A stretch of 64,000 nucleotides of DNA, taken from Bidens hawaiensis (Eukaryota > Streptophyta > Magnoliopsida > Asterales > Asteraceae). The position numbers were made by a program, and so were the translations under genes. How positions within the stretch are numbered: the stretch's first letter is position 1; each line of letters begins with the position of its first letter. Below the pieces are notes generated by a model. It had not been told where the DNA came from. It searched no databases and saw nothing but the letters and a program-made list of their open reading frames with translations. This document shows positions 1 through 11,974 of this stretch, in pieces. Where the stretch lies: contig JAIQDT010000167.1 in assembly GCA_021521415.1 (NCBI GenBank), positions 1,742,501 through 1,806,500 of the forward strand, read 5' to 3'.

Positions 1-2512
1 TATCCTGATCCGTGTTTAGATAAATAACGTGTATATACATGCTTTCCACCCCAAAAGTTCGTAAAATAGTTTAAAGAGTGGGGTCATGAAACTCACCTTA
101 TCGTAGTTCGCACAGAAATTATGTATCAATAGGTCAGGTGCCTCGCTTATAGCCTGATTCCTATAAACGGTATCGTACTGTTAAAACTAGTACAGTGTTA
201 GTACAGTGTTTAAACCAAATCGGGCTGTATAACTAATCTGGGTATAGCTGTTAGGCCCAGAACATGACCATTGTCTTAGATTGTGACGTTGTATACTATG
301 AAATGATTAAAATCAGACTTGGCTCAGTTTCACCGTTTCCCGATCCTAGCCAAGTTGATCGTTTACGCGTTTAGGGAATAGGTAAGATCACACAAATTTA
401 AGTAAACATGTTGATTGTTAAAATGATTTGATTTATGAAAGCATCTTGAGGTTTCGGTATCTGGATTGATCGCAGGGTTCGTTTCCGTTTTCACACGGGT
501 TTGATTATACAAAACGCGTACAATCCACCCGAATTGTCCGGAATTCTCGTAAAAGTTCGTTTTTATCAATTTCATTAAAAAAATACGATATTTGACCACT
601 TTTGACATTTTGACATACCAGTCAGTCCGTTAAACACAAAACTGCCGGTTTCGTTAAAACAATTATAATTTAAATCTTCAATTAATCATAACTAAATATG
701 TGCTTATATATAAATTATGTAAATTTTTGTAAAAATACATTAAAATATGGAGAATTTTATAAAAATATTTTCAGAAATTTTATGATTAATTATTTATTTA
801 TAAAAATTCATTTAATAGGTTATAACCGCATAATAAATGGCCCGTTTATATCAAACGACTTCCGAAAAATCCGATAATTTTTACAAATGGCTTCAATGTT
901 ACTACATAGCCCCTGCATAATCTCCACAACCTAACTCTTTTTACAAAATGCCTTTTTGTGCATTTTTCGGCTGTTAAAATTCGGTTAAATCATAATTGCA
1001 CAAACCATACTTTGGAATTTCCAATGACCCCCAAACTTTACCAGTGATCTTACCATCACATATTAATCTCCAAAACCAAGTTTCATAATTTTTCAATATG
1101 TTTAGCTATTTTACCCAAATAAACGCTCATAAACGGAAATAAATTCACCAAATATTCTCCGTTTATCGAAAAATTACCAAATTTGAACAGGGACTCATTT
1201 AAATGATCCCTAATGTCCCTGCAAACTTTCACAAGCTAAAAACAAGCACGTCAAAACCTAATACTAAACAGCCCTTAAACGAGTGTTACGGGTTTACCTT
1301 GTCGGTTTTCGATGAGTTTTGCTAGCTTAAACGACTTTCCGGGTCTTGGGCTGCAATATCAGTGTATCTACATATCATATAACATCAAACCAAGCATAAA
1401 TCATCCATGTGGCAGCCTTGATAATTAGGGTTTCGGTTTTGGGTTCAAACCGAACTTTCAAACCGTAAAAACGTTATATTCATGTTCTAATCCGCGTTTT
1501 TGACCAAAAAAGTATATGTTCCTGGTTTGTAAACATGTTTAACATCAAAAATTGATTTTACTTGATTTTTATGGTTTTTGGATGGTTAAACATGTTTAAA
1601 ACCAATCAAGGATTAATTTTTTATGTTTAAACTATGTTAATTAAGTATGAAATCAATGAAAATTAGAGGGTTTACCTCAAAACTTTGGCTGAACTTGAAG
1701 AACACAGCTGAAGAAGGTCTGGTCTTTATGTTTAATGTATAAAATAGGTGACTTATTCAAGAAGTTTTCAAGGTAATATATTTGGTAGAATAATGTAAGG
1801 GGGGCGACCGCAAGTATATAAGGCCCATTGGGCCTCTTTTTGGACCAATGGTGCCTCGGTTTTCGTGCCACACGTAAACTTCGGTACAAAATTTAATTCG
1901 GGTTCGGTTTTTCGCAAGAAAACTAGTTCGAGTGCGAAAACCAGCGCGAAAACGAGTGTTTTTCAGCTTCTTTTTGTAAAATAAGAAAAACGTACTGACT
2001 CGTTGTAAAATTCCAAAATATTTTCACGGATTGCTTAGAACATGTCATATAAGTGTTTTATAAATCTTTTTCGGCTTAACGGATGCTACAATGCTCGTTT
2101 TGATATTAACGATTGCGTTTAAGCTTATAGCGTATCTATAAACGAAACCTTTTTCGTTTAAAGAGTTTTAAACGTACTGGGGCCTAAATATCAATATGTT
2201 AGCCTCTATAATATATATATAACTCGTATATGACCCCTCAGTATATATATACGGGTCATAATTAGTATCGGTCGGTTACTCGTTTAAGCACTACGAATTA
2301 ACCAATTTATCGTTTACTTGTTACGTAATGAATATAGTATACCTTGTTTTGTCACGAATGTCACATATATCGCTTATAGATAGCACCCTGGGATATCCGG
2401 ACCATAACCAGACCCGTTTGGTTATTCGTTTGTTCGTTATGCAATAAGCGGTTAAACGCTTATTCGAGTTTGTAAGTACTAAGGTGTACTCGGTTTTGCC
2501 ACGGATGTCACA
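1..2512 (-). repeat. Gyp1 3' LTR (partial)
   Basis: Base 1 aligns with base 8638 of the other LTR and the copy ends with TGTCACA at 2506-2512, exactly as the other ends at 11137. An 11-base duplication near 190-205 is absent from the partner. Two inverted repeats lie in the element's U3 end: AATAAGCG/CGCTTATT at 2443-2464 and TATGACCC/GGGTCATA at 2229-2260. No gene is present; all short ORFs here are chance. Confidence 0.93.
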
Positions 2513-2523
2513 TTCTCCCCCAG
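2513..2523 (-). other. Gyp1 polypurine tract
   Basis: Immediately inside the 3' LTR the minus strand reads CTGGGGGAGAA, the expected plus-strand DNA primer. The equivalent in element F is 34164-34174. Confidence 0.8.
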
Positions 2524-3550
2524 TTAAGAAATTTCGTCCCCGAAATTCAATATGCCAAATATGCTCTTTTTGGGGAAAATTTTATAATCATTTGTTTCGG
2601 AATTCGTTTTTCTGTTTCCGAACACGTTTGATTCCCCGTTGTGGATTCCACTGAATTTTATTCAATGAGATTTTATTGTGTCGCAACTGTTTGATTTTCC
2701 CCGCTCAGAATTTTCACGAGTCTCTTTATAGAGTTTAGTTGTATAAAAGTTTTCAAATAATACTAATTCTGCCCTGTCAGTAAGGCACTCGTTTTGATTC
2801 GATATATGAAATATCGGGAGTGAAATAATTTTGTTTAATACATTATGGGATTAACTTTCAAGGCAATTTTGTACAGTGCTATATATTTTAGAATCAACTC
2901 ACCGTTCCTCAACTCAAGTAATAACTTTCAAAATTTGATAACTTCTCGTATTTTACAGTAAGCCCTCTTGTTAGCCTTAGGCGGCTTTCGGTTTGTTATT
3001 AATATTACGAGCTTTATTTATGATTCTCGAAATCGAATCGGATTTTGTATTTTAGATGTCACCAAATTTTTTCAATTTTAATAAGATGGCGAGTTACATT
3101 CTTGCTCGTATAATATAGTATATTACCACTTGTATAATATTATGATGACTGTTAATGTACGAGGATTCAAATTACTGGTCTCACTTCCCTCTATTGTTTG
3201 AATAGTTTATTTGATTTGATTGTTTTATAGAGGATTATAGACCTTGCTTAGGCCAATTAGGGATCTAAAATTTCATACACAATTCACCAAGAGTAAGATT
3301 TTGTTAAGGCGAGTTTTTCAGTTGGATAGTTGTTACAAATCAGAAGAAGGTATTTGGAGTGGATTAGTCAGGGAACTATCATTCAGCTTGAATTGCTTTC
3401 TTGGGATGTTTAAGGAACACATATTAAGGGTTCCATTTTAGTTTGTTTCCCACTTCCAATGGGGTATCTCGAATTGTTGTAGCATCTCCGAGGATCTTTA
3501 GTATTCCCCCAGAACTTATAAAAGTGCACACTTTACAACACATGAGCCTA
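2524..3550 (-). pseudogene. Degenerate integrase C-terminus/chromodomain relic of Gyp1
   Basis: No open frame survives, but short stretches follow the 3' end of pol in element F in the same order. The block just inside the polypurine tract (2521-2550) matches 34174-34203. The stretch near 2776-2825 resembles 34425-34475, and 3448-3520 resembles 35247-35310 (integrase start), followed by a cysteine-region relic near 3520-3545. So this region once coded the integrase and the chromodomain-type tail. RNase H and RT, which should lie to the right, are missing. The assignment rests on by-eye alignment to F, not on a readable protein. Confidence 0.6.
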
Positions 3551-4092
3551 TGATTCCTTCATAGATTTCGCTTGCGTCTTTATACTAGTACTCAGTTTAT
3601 CTAAATATCTGGCCTGACTTTTCCTTGTTCATCACTCAGTTATTAAGGCTATAAAAGTTTAAAGTTCAAGTTTCGGTTACGGATAGTATAGTTTTTCTCA
3701 TCCGTGTTTCATCATTGAGGTACTAGGTTCTTTATCTAGAAGAGGCAGTATAACAGTTCTATTTCTATATATAACCTTCATTTGAACTCAATTAACTAGT
3801 CCATACTGACTATTACACAATGACTCCTCACTTCCACTGGGAGTGCATCGATAGGGAATAGCTAGTTATTTAGGTTAAGAGGGTAGTTTTTCGAGTAATA
3901 TAGTTAGTATTTATAGTCTTACTTTTGGTGGTTTCTATAGTATACAGAATTGTAATTTTTCTAGATGGTATATTTTCCAAGGTAATAACTTGTAGGAACG
4001 AAACGTCTATCAGTGTCCGTAATAAATAAACTAAAGTATATTAGGCATTACTAGGAATGTACCTGTTACTACATTTGTTCTATCCGGTTTAT
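3551..4092. other. Unassigned internal Gyp1 sequence across the pol deletion
   Basis: This stretch lies between the integrase relic and gag, where about 2.5 kb of protease-RT-RNase H would be in a complete relative. I see no conserved pol motif on either strand and no repeat. It is either eroded pol or filler at a deletion. Confidence 0.5.
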
Positions 4093-5451
4093 TCACAATA
4101 CTTGACCCCTAGTCGAGTTAGACATCGATGTCGGTCCTTGCCTTTGTCTTCCCGTCGCGATTGGGTTCAATCTAGGGCAGTCTTTCTTGATGTGCTTCAC
4201 ACTACCACACTCATAACAGGCATTACGGTTTATTATGATTTGGTTTTGGTAGATTGGTTGTTGTCGTGTTGGTTGCGGTTGGGGTAGTTGTGAGTCCTGG
4301 AGTTGGGTTGGTGGATTTATAGTATTCATAATGGTTCTACAATTTCGGGCATAGTGTCCCACTTTCCCACATTTGTGACACACATTGGTCCGACATTCAC
4401 CAACATGATGATAACCACATTTTCCACATCTAGGCAAAGGCCCGTTATACTTATCTTGCTTCACATCATAACTGATCATAGTGTAATTTTGTATTGCAAG
4501 GCGCGCACATTTCTTCTGTTGTCTTTCTTGTATTCCCGCTCCATAATTGGTTCATTTTGTACCAGATGATTCCGCGGGCATTCTTAACGCACCACTTCCA
4601 ATCAAATCAGAAGTTACAATGCCAGCTTGTAACACGGCATTTTCGAAAGTTACAGGGCCAATTGAATTAACCAAACTCCTGACTTCGGGGGCTAAACCCC
4701 AAATGTAGCGTTCAGTACGTTTAAATTCTGGAGTAACTAACCATGGGACTAGACGAGCCAGTTCGTTAAAGCGATGGGTATACTCCAAGTGATCTGCACC
4801 CTTCATTTCTAGATTCCAAAGTTCTTGCTCTAATTTCTGAATTTCGTTTATCGGACAAACGTGTTTTATCATAAGATTTTTAAGTTCTGTCCAAGACATA
4901 CGATTGGTTGCCTATTGTCCTCGAATTTGCACAACAGTATTCCACCACATTAGCGCGTGCTCTACAAATGTAGAAGTAGCAAATTTGACAATACAATCTG
5001 GTGGACAGTTAGTGATATTAATGATGGATTCAGTCTTTTCGATCCACTTTACCAGTCCATTTGGTCCTTCAGTACCGCTAAATTCCATAGGTTTACATAG
5101 CATGAAGTTCTTAAGTTGATATCCGTGTTGCGGGGGATTTTGATTGTTACAACTATTGTCCAAGTTCGGTGGCAGATTATCATTATTGAAAGTAATATTG
5201 GTATTCAACGGGGGAGTATTAGTTGTGATAGTATCAGTATTTATCGGGGGAGCATTTGTGGTTGTATTAGTATTTGTTGGGGGATTAGTATTTACGGCCG
5301 CGTTAGCGTTCGGCACTTGATTTGTATTCATAGTTGTATGGATACCAGCAGGGAATTGTGCTGCTATTGTCGGAAGTACTGTTTGTAGTTGTCGTGCGAT
5401 CATCTCGGCTATATCTGCCTCAGACAACATGTTTACTTTCTTCGGGGCCAT
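4093..5451 (-). pseudogene. Gyp1 gag (capsid + two CCHC zinc knuckles), two in-frame stops
   Basis: Reading from the ATG at 5451 (MAPKK...), one frame runs to a stop at 4093 with only two internal stops, near 4912 and 4552, and no frameshift. The N-terminal part is an Asn/Thr/Pro-rich linker with repeated NTN motifs. A retrotransposon gag core follows (FSGTEGPNGLVKWIEKTE, then LEQELWNLEMKGADHLEYTH). Two zinc knuckles are visible on either side of 4300: CHKCGKVGHYARNC and CYECGSVKHIKKDC. Gag forms the cytoplasmic virus-like particle and binds the element RNA. In relatives gag is fused to protease; here the frame ends where protease should begin. Preservation of frame over 1.36 kb while pol is lost suggests that gag, or recent common ancestry, delayed decay. 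Confidence 0.88.
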
Positions 5452-5651
5452 TCTATAACAATAACCAGTTATCCAACAATTAACAAAATTCACATACACT
5501 AATGATCACAAAAGGAATTACAATAACAAGTAATCAGGTATTTCAATTAACACGTATATATTACACTGGTTTGTTCTCGAGTCTGAATACTAAGGATAGT
5601 ATGTAAAATTAGCCTAGCAAACGCCAAAGTTTGCATATATATTAAAAGTTG

Positions 5652-6161
5652 TCATCTCATGACAAGAAATTTTAACCCAATAGGGGTCAATGTTTGTATT
5701 AAAAATGCCCAATCGTCCTCCATATTAGCATAGCACACCACCATATGCTTGTATGGAGTATCAGAAGCTATACACGACAATACCATACTATCCTTATCTA
5801 TCAAAGCACGCGTTATAACAATTATAAATAGTTCACAACTTATACGACAATTGTTCCTATACGATCCCATTATTGGGAAGCTGTTTTTGTTCGGTCTCTC
5901 CTGTAGGTAGATATTTTCTCATTACGAGTTTAATCAGTACGTTATAATGGGAATGCACGTGTACATTCCACCGACTTCTGAATGTTTGTTAACTATAATC
6001 GTAAATTCTTTCGCCAGGTCATTCAGTTTTCGTAGGCATGTCGGACTTAATAAAAGTAGTAGTTTACTAGTTGGAGGTAAGTAGGTTCCATTCCAGTCGG
6101 GGCACGTCATCATTTCGTGAGCATGAGATTTCTCTCCTATAATAACCAATTGGAATAGCAA
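5652..6161 (-). pseudogene. Remnant of an ORF upstream of gag in Gyp1
   Basis: Between the primer site and gag, same strand as gag, one frame stays mostly open from 6161 to 5652 with stops clustered at 5934-5900. Its C-terminal section (core VVCYANMED, then TPIG near the end) matches the end of the in-frame remnant at 39559-38714 in element F (core VVYCADMED, then TPLPG). Both sit at the same place in the element, so this looks like a shared pre-gag ORF. Function is unknown; I recognise no domain. No convincing start codon equivalent to F's MPRTR was found here. Confidence 0.5.
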
Positions 6162-6524
6162 AATATAGGAGAGGTTGGAGGTTGTCTTTCATAGATGGTT
6201 CGAAGAGTTTGCTAGTTAGGGAGGTTCATCAGAGTTAGTTGTACTGGTGATATATAAAGGAAATTACTATTATTAATATTTCTTTTTGAAATATTATTAG
6301 TACATTATATGTACTGGTAGTAACGATTGCTCATATTATAATTGAAAACTCAGTTTTGGTAATTATCATATTTATAATTTGATAAATCGGGCTCATCACT
6401 AGGTATTTCCCCTAGGGATGGTGTTTGTTTCTGAACAATAGAATTGGAAGGATGACCGGAAAATAGTTTAGATTAATGTCAAAGGAACCAGTTTATAAGA
6501 TATGATTGGATTCAAACTGTGGAG

Positions 6525-6553
6525 TATTATATATATATATATACATATATATG
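6525..6553. repeat. (AT)n microsatellite
   Basis: Alternating AT run in the Gyp1 leader. The rest of 6162-7284 is untranslated leader; 7080-7200 resembles the F leader at 39725-39835. Confidence 0.85.
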
Positions 6554-7284
6554 TCTTCTTGAAATTATTATCTGTAAGTCACACCTCCAACGGTTCGTTC
6601 CCGGGCCTTATATATTAAGCCCCCTTTTGTGGTTCCGTCACATCACCAGATTTAGTTTAAACTTATTGAAGCATTCTTGTATTCTCACTCACGGGCAACA
6701 CCGGTTCTTCATCAATTGTAAAACTACTCACATCTTTCGGTGCAATCGCTAATCAGAAGAGAATGTTTTTCGATAGTTTAGATCCGCACAAAAGATATTA
6801 TTAATTAGGGCATAAATAAAATATTTTATTTGTTATGAACAAATATAATATTAATTACAATAAAATATAATATTAATTTTGGTAAGATATAATTTTGATT
6901 AGAATATGAATTAATAGTGATTATAACCGAATATAATATTGGTTATGATAAGATTCAATGTCATTCGTAGTACCGTACGCACACGTATCCCTATACCTCG
7001 TCTCAGATAAGCACGTATGCATATGTCATATATACTTCACATCACCTTTATGCACGTATGTTGCCATTTTTACCTATCAATATGTTCCGCGACTTCTCCC
7101 CGAATTTCCTCGTACAAGCAAGTCTATTATTACGTTCCAGACCATAATAACTCACTTGCCCTTCGAGTTCATCCCAGCATCCATCAGTATCTATCGTTAC
7201 TCATTATTAAATTTCCCAGTGATAATCGAGCCTACGGTTATATTATAGGTATCCTATGGGATAACCTAATTCTTTATAACCAAT

Positions 7285-7297
7285 GGCTCTGATACCA
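7285..7297 (-). other. Gyp1 primer binding site (tRNA-iMet type)
   Basis: The minus strand reads TGGTATCAGAGCC, complementary to the 3' end of plant initiator-Met tRNA as established for many plant LTR elements. It lies 5 bases inside the 5' LTR. It fixes the element's orientation. Confidence 0.9.
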
Positions 7298-7819
7298 ACT
7301 TCTGTCACACCCCGTTAAGCGAATTGCGGAAGCGTAAAACGGAAATGCAACAGATACAACTGGTATCAAATACATTGTTCATAAAGAAACATTACTAACT
7401 AATTTACAATTTATTACATCGTTCTAACATCTTTTACAAACTAGGTGATACAATTTAACCTGTTCTTCAATCACTTTACTTCTAACTAAAATGCCCACGA
7501 CATCAATCACCAATCAGACACGTAACGCACAGGAAATTACTTCTCATATCTGATTACCTGAAAAGCATGTCAAAACAGGTCAACTACGAATAGTTGGTGA
7601 GTTTCATAAGATTTAACGAAATCAGTTCTGCGCACCATACAGTCATAGTTTGTATGTACGCGCCTATGTAAAAATATGTATTTACGGTTGTATAAATATA
7701 TCGAGCCATATCCTTGGGTGTGCATATGCACACATGTAGGTTTATAATATAAATTCAAAATTTCGGTAAAATCGTGATTGTTTGTTCGTACTACCTGTTT
7801 CCAATTTCCGTGTTTAACC

Positions 7820-7957
7820 AACCACTGTGGACCCCCTTTCTCCCACAACGGTTCCACATAAACTTAACCACTGTGGACCCCTTCCGCCCACAACGGTTCC
7901 GCGTTAACATCAACCACTGTGGTCCCCTTCCACCCACAATGATTCCATGTAAACTCA
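7820..7957. repeat. 46-bp tandem repeat, 3 copies, in Gyp1 LTR
   Basis: Units begin AACCACTGTGG at 7820, 7866 and 7912 and share a CCCACAA core. Partial diverged copies recur near 8083 and 8357. Confidence 0.8.
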
Positions 7958-8160
7958 AACATTATATAGTGTGCACGCAAATAATTAGTATATTCTACAC
8001 ATAGTATTTCCTACGGCTAATCACATAGCATGTATATAGACACATATACACATATAGTATTTATCACGTATCACCAAATACTGTGGCTCCCCATCCGCCC
8101 ACAATACGCATAATCACATTATTTTCTTAACATTCATGTCATAATCAAGTAGTTCGTTTA

Positions 8161-8353
8161 ATAAGTTGCAGCAGAACTTGGCTCATAGGCCATACTCAAC
8201 TTTAGTTTATAAGTTGCAGCAGAACTTGGCTCATAGGCCATACTCAACTTTAGTTTGGTAAGTTGCAGCAGAACTTGGCTCATAGGCCATACTCAACTTT
8301 AGTTTATAAGTTGCAGCAGAACTTGGCTCATAGGCCATACTCAACTTTAGTTT
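8161..8353. repeat. 48-bp tandem repeat, 4 near-identical copies, in Gyp1 LTR
   Basis: Units start at 8161, 8209, 8257 and 8306, each carrying AGTTGCAGCAGAACTTGG and ending in TAGTTT. The third starts GGTA instead of ATA, so it is one base longer. Near identity implies recent expansion. There are no spacers. Confidence 0.93.
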
Positions 8354-11137
8354 GTTACTATTGTGGCCCCCCCTTCTGCCCACAACAGCCCCATAATCAT
8401 CACAGACCACTTTATCCCCATGGCCATTACAGACCACGTTGTCTCCAAAATTAGTTATGTTTAACATTACATAACGTGTTTGTATAAACATGCTGTCACG
8501 TGTAGTTTCATTATGTTTTGCAATTCGTATTATCTCCACTCAATATATCAATCAACGATAATAATCATCTTTCATCAGTACGTAGTCAATCATTATGTTT
8601 TTAGGGACTTTTCATATATAAATGTTCAGATATTTTATATCCTGATCCGTGTTTAGATAAATAACGTGTATATACATGCTTTCCACCCCAAAAGTTCGTA
8701 AAATAGTTTAAAGAGTGGGGTCATGAAACTCACCTTATCGTAGTTCACACAGAAATTATGTATCAATAGGTCAGGTGCCTCGCTTATAGCCTGATTCCTA
8801 TAAACGGTATCGTACTGTTAATACTAGTACAGTGTTTAAACCAAATCGGGCTGTATAACTAATCTGGGTATAGCTGTTAGGCCCAGAACATGACCATAGT
8901 CTTAGATTGTGACGTTGTATACTATGAAATTATTCAAATCAGACTTGGCTCAGTTTCACCGTTTCCCGAGCCTAGCTAAGTTGATCGTTTACGCGTTTCG
9001 GGAATAGGTAAGATCACACAAATTTAAGTAAACATGTTGATTGTTAAAATGATTTGATTTATGAAAGCATCTTGAGGTTTCGGTATCTGGATTGATCGCA
9101 GGGTTCGTTTCCGTTTTCATACGAGTTTGATTATACAAAACGCGTACAATCCTCCCGAATTGTCCGGAATTCTCGTAAAAGTTCGTTTTTATCAATTTCT
9201 TTCAAAAAATACGATATTTGATCACTTTTGATATTTTGACATACCAGTCAGTCCGTTAAACACAAAACTGCCGGTTTCGTTAAAACAATTATAATTTAAA
9301 TCTTCAATTAATCATAACTAAATATGTGATTATATATAAATTATGTAAATTTTTGTAAAAATACATTAAAATATGGAGAATTTTATAAAAATATTTTCAG
9401 AAATTTTATAATTAATTATTTATTTATAAAAATTCATTTAATAGGTTATAACCGCATAATAAATGGCCCGTTTATATCAAACGACCTACGAAAAATCCGA
9501 TAATTTTTACAAATGGCTTCAATGTTATTACATAGCCCCTTCATAATCTCCAGAACCTAACTCTTTTTACAAAATGCCTTTTTGTGCGTTTTTCGGCTGT
9601 TAAAATTCTGTTAAATCATAATTGCACAAACCATACTTAGGCATTTCCAATGATCCCCAAACTTTACCAGTGATCTTATCATCACATATTAATCTCCAAA
9701 ACAAAGTTTCATAATTTTTCAATATGTTTAGCTATTTTACCCAAATAAACGCTCATAAACGGAAATAAATTCACCAAATATTCTCCGTTTATCAAAAAAT
9801 TACCAAATTTGAAAAGGGACTCATTTAAATGATCCCTAATGTCCCTGAAAAATTTCACAAGATAACAACAAGCACGTCACAACCTAATACTAAACAGCCC
9901 TTAAATGAGTGTTACGGGTTTACCTTGTCGGTTTTCGATGAGTTTTGCTAACTTAAACGACTTTCCGGGTCTTGGGCTGCAATCTCAGTGTATCTACATA
10001 TTATATAACATCAAAACAAGCATAAATCATCCATGTGGCAGCCTTGATAATTAGGGTTTCGGTTTTGGGTTCAAACCGAACTTTCAAACCGTAAAAACGT
10101 TATATTCATGTTCTAATCCGCGTTTTTGACCAAAAAAGTATATGTTCCTGGTTTGCAGACATGTTTAATATCAAAACATGATTTTACTTGATTTTTATGG
10201 TTTTTGGATGGTTAAACATGTTTAAAACTAATCAAGGATTAATTTTTCAAGTTTAAACTATGTTAATTAAGTATGAAATCAATGAAAATTAGAGGGTTTA
10301 CCTCAAAACTTTGGCTGAACTTGAAGAACACAGCTGAAGAAGGTCTGGTCTTTATGTTTAATGTATAAAATAGGTGGCTTATTCAAGAAGCTTTCAAGGT
10401 AATATATTTGGTAGAATAATGTAAGGGGGGCGACCGCAAGTATATAAGGCCCATTAGGCCTCTTTTTGGCCCAATGGTGCCTCGGTTTTCGTGTCACAGG
10501 TAAACGTCGGTCCAAAATTTAATTCGGGTTCGGTTTTTCGCAAGAAAACTAGTTCGAGTGCGAAAACCAGCGCGAAAACGATTGTTTTTCAGCTTCTTTT
10601 TGTAAAATAAGAAAAACGTACTGACTCTTTGTAAAATTCCAAAATATTTTCACGGATTGCTTAGAACATGTCATATAAGTGTTTTATAAATCTTTTTCGG
10701 CTTAACGGATTCTACAATGCTCGTTTTGATATTAACGATTGCCTTTAAGCTTATAGCGTATCTATAAACGAAACCTTTTTCGTTTAAAGAGTTTTAAACG
10801 TACTGGGGCCTAAATATCAATATGTTAGCCTCTATAATATATATATAACTCGTATATGACCCCTCAGTATATATATACGGGTCATAATTAGTATCGGTCG
10901 GTTACTCGTTTAAGCACTACGAATTAACCGATTTATCGTTTACTTGTTACGTAATGAATATTGTATACCTTGTTTTGTCACGAATGCACATATATCGCTT
11001 ATAGATAGCACCCTGGGATATCCGGACCATAACCAGACCCGTTTGGTTATTCGTTTGTTCGTTACGCAATAAGCGGTTAAACGCTTATTCGAGTTTGTAA
11101 GTACTAAGGTGTACTCGGTTTTGCCACGGATGTCACA

Positions 11138-11199
11138 AATTAGTTTCTTTCTCTTCTTGTTTTATATCTCCCACCTTTAATTACTTTCTTTCTCTTCTA
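11138..11199. other. Short flank between Gyp1 and plastid mosaic
   Basis: Pyrimidine-rich sequence with two similar CTTTCTCTTCT blocks. I cannot tell whether it is plastid or nuclear. Confidence 0.4.
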
Positions 11200-11486
11200 G
11201 TTGTAGAGGGCTATCTGCCACATGGATAGTTCAATGTGCTCATCGGCGCCTGAACCTGAGATGTGGATCATCCAAGGCGTATTAGCATGACGTACTCCTC
11301 CTGTTCGAACTGGGGTTTGAAACCAAACTTCACCTGAGAAGGATAGATGGGGCGATTCAGGTGAGATCCAATGTAGATCCAACTTTCGATTCACTCGTGG
11401 GATCCGGGCGGTCCGGGGGGGGGGGCATCATAGCTCCTCTCTTCTCGAGAATCTATACATCCCTTATCAGTGTATGGACTATGCAC
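11200..11486 (+). pseudogene. ycf68: Plastid trnI-GAU intron fragment with ycf68 remnant
   Basis: Sequence around 11270-11480 matches, from memory, the plastid region encoding ycf68-like residues within the trnI-GAU intron: a TACTCCTCCTGTTCGAAC block, a GATCCGGGCGGTCCGGGGGG block at about 11401-11425, and a segment encoding APLFSRIYTSLISVWT up to 11484. The G-run has changed length and stops interrupt the frame near 11330-11370. It is not functional. The plastid match breaks at about 11486. Confidence 0.75.
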
Positions 11487-11499
11487 AAAAGTTAAGAAA

Positions 11500-11965
11500 A
11501 GTTAATGTAAGTATTAGAGACTTTTTACCCCAAGATTGATTGATTAGTCATCATGACTTGAAGCGGGCTCAAAAGATCAACTGGGAGACCTGTTAGTGAA
11601 CCTTTTCTCCAGAGATTATGAAACTAGAAATATTCTTGTTATTGCTTCGACTCATATTCCCCAAAAAGTGGATCCTGCTCTAATAGCTCTGAATAACTTA
11701 AATACGTGCATTAAGATATGAAGGCTTCTTCTTCCACAACAATGAAAGCATTTTTTCACTCTTTCATATACTAGGGGATTTCACTTGGAAAAGAAAATGT
11801 CCCACACTAATGGATTCGGGTCCATAACCATGGGCTCCAATGAATGAGATCTTGTAGCACTTACCAATGAGGCCCTATCGATTAGTATTACACAGAAGAA
11901 ATCAATTATAGATACTAATACAATTAGATCCGCTCTTCAGAGACAAATTTGGGATTTGCGATCCC
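11500..11965 (+). pseudogene. ycf2: Plastid ycf2 fragment (AAA-type ATPase region)
   Basis: Conceptual translation near 11615-11690 reads [20 protein letters not shown], followed by [13 protein letters not shown], a stop and RLLLPQQ. Further on come [17 protein letters not shown] (about 11790-11845) and [17 protein letters not shown] (11890-11940). This order matches plastid Ycf2, a very large protein linked to the plastid import motor. It is one short slice with several stops, so it is a pseudogene. The upstream edge (11487-11540) aligns less clearly. Confidence 0.88.
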
Positions 11966-11974
11966 AGGTAAGCA

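Larger units (their letters stand above)
1..11137 (-). mobile_element. Gyp1: gag-only Ty3/gypsy chromovirus-like LTR element, cut by window start
   Basis: Two direct copies of one LTR (1-2512, truncated by the window; 7303-11137) flank a 4.8-kb internal region. On the minus strand the order is 5' LTR, tRNA-iMet-type primer site (7285-7297), leader with an upstream ORF remnant, gag (5451-4093), degraded integrase/chromodomain relics, polypurine tract (2523-2513), 3' LTR. LTR ends read TGTGACA...TGTGACA on the element strand. Protease, RT and RNase H are not visible, so it resembles a non-autonomous gag-retaining derivative of the family that includes element F (31092-42977). The target duplication cannot be checked because the left flank is outside the window. 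By eye the LTRs differ at about 3 sites in the first 250 shared bases, so insertion looks recent. Confidence 0.9.
7303..11137 (-). repeat. Gyp1 5' LTR (complete, 3835 bp)
   Basis: Complete LTR with TGTCACA termini on both strands. It is about 0.8 kb longer than the LTRs of element F. The excess lies in the first 1.3 kb, which contains two tandem-repeat blocks (7820-7957 and 8161-8353). The remaining 2.5 kb is collinear with 1-2512 and, more distantly, with the LTRs at 20013-22710, 31092-34163 and 39946-42977. Bases right of 11137 (AATTA) would be one target-site copy; the other is outside the window. Confidence 0.93.

Noticed and set aside
4057..5388. Plus-strand frames over the Gyp1 gag (4057-4287, 4303-4569, 5116-5388)
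   Set aside because: They are antisense shadows of gag; they show no family motifs.
7285..7297. tRNA gene fragment
   Set aside because: Only a 13-base match to a tRNA 3' end is present, next to an LTR: a primer binding site. No cloverleaf tRNA was seen anywhere in the window.
8161..8353. Possible CRISPR-like array
   Set aside because: The repeats are directly adjacent without unique spacers and lie in a plant LTR; it is a minisatellite.
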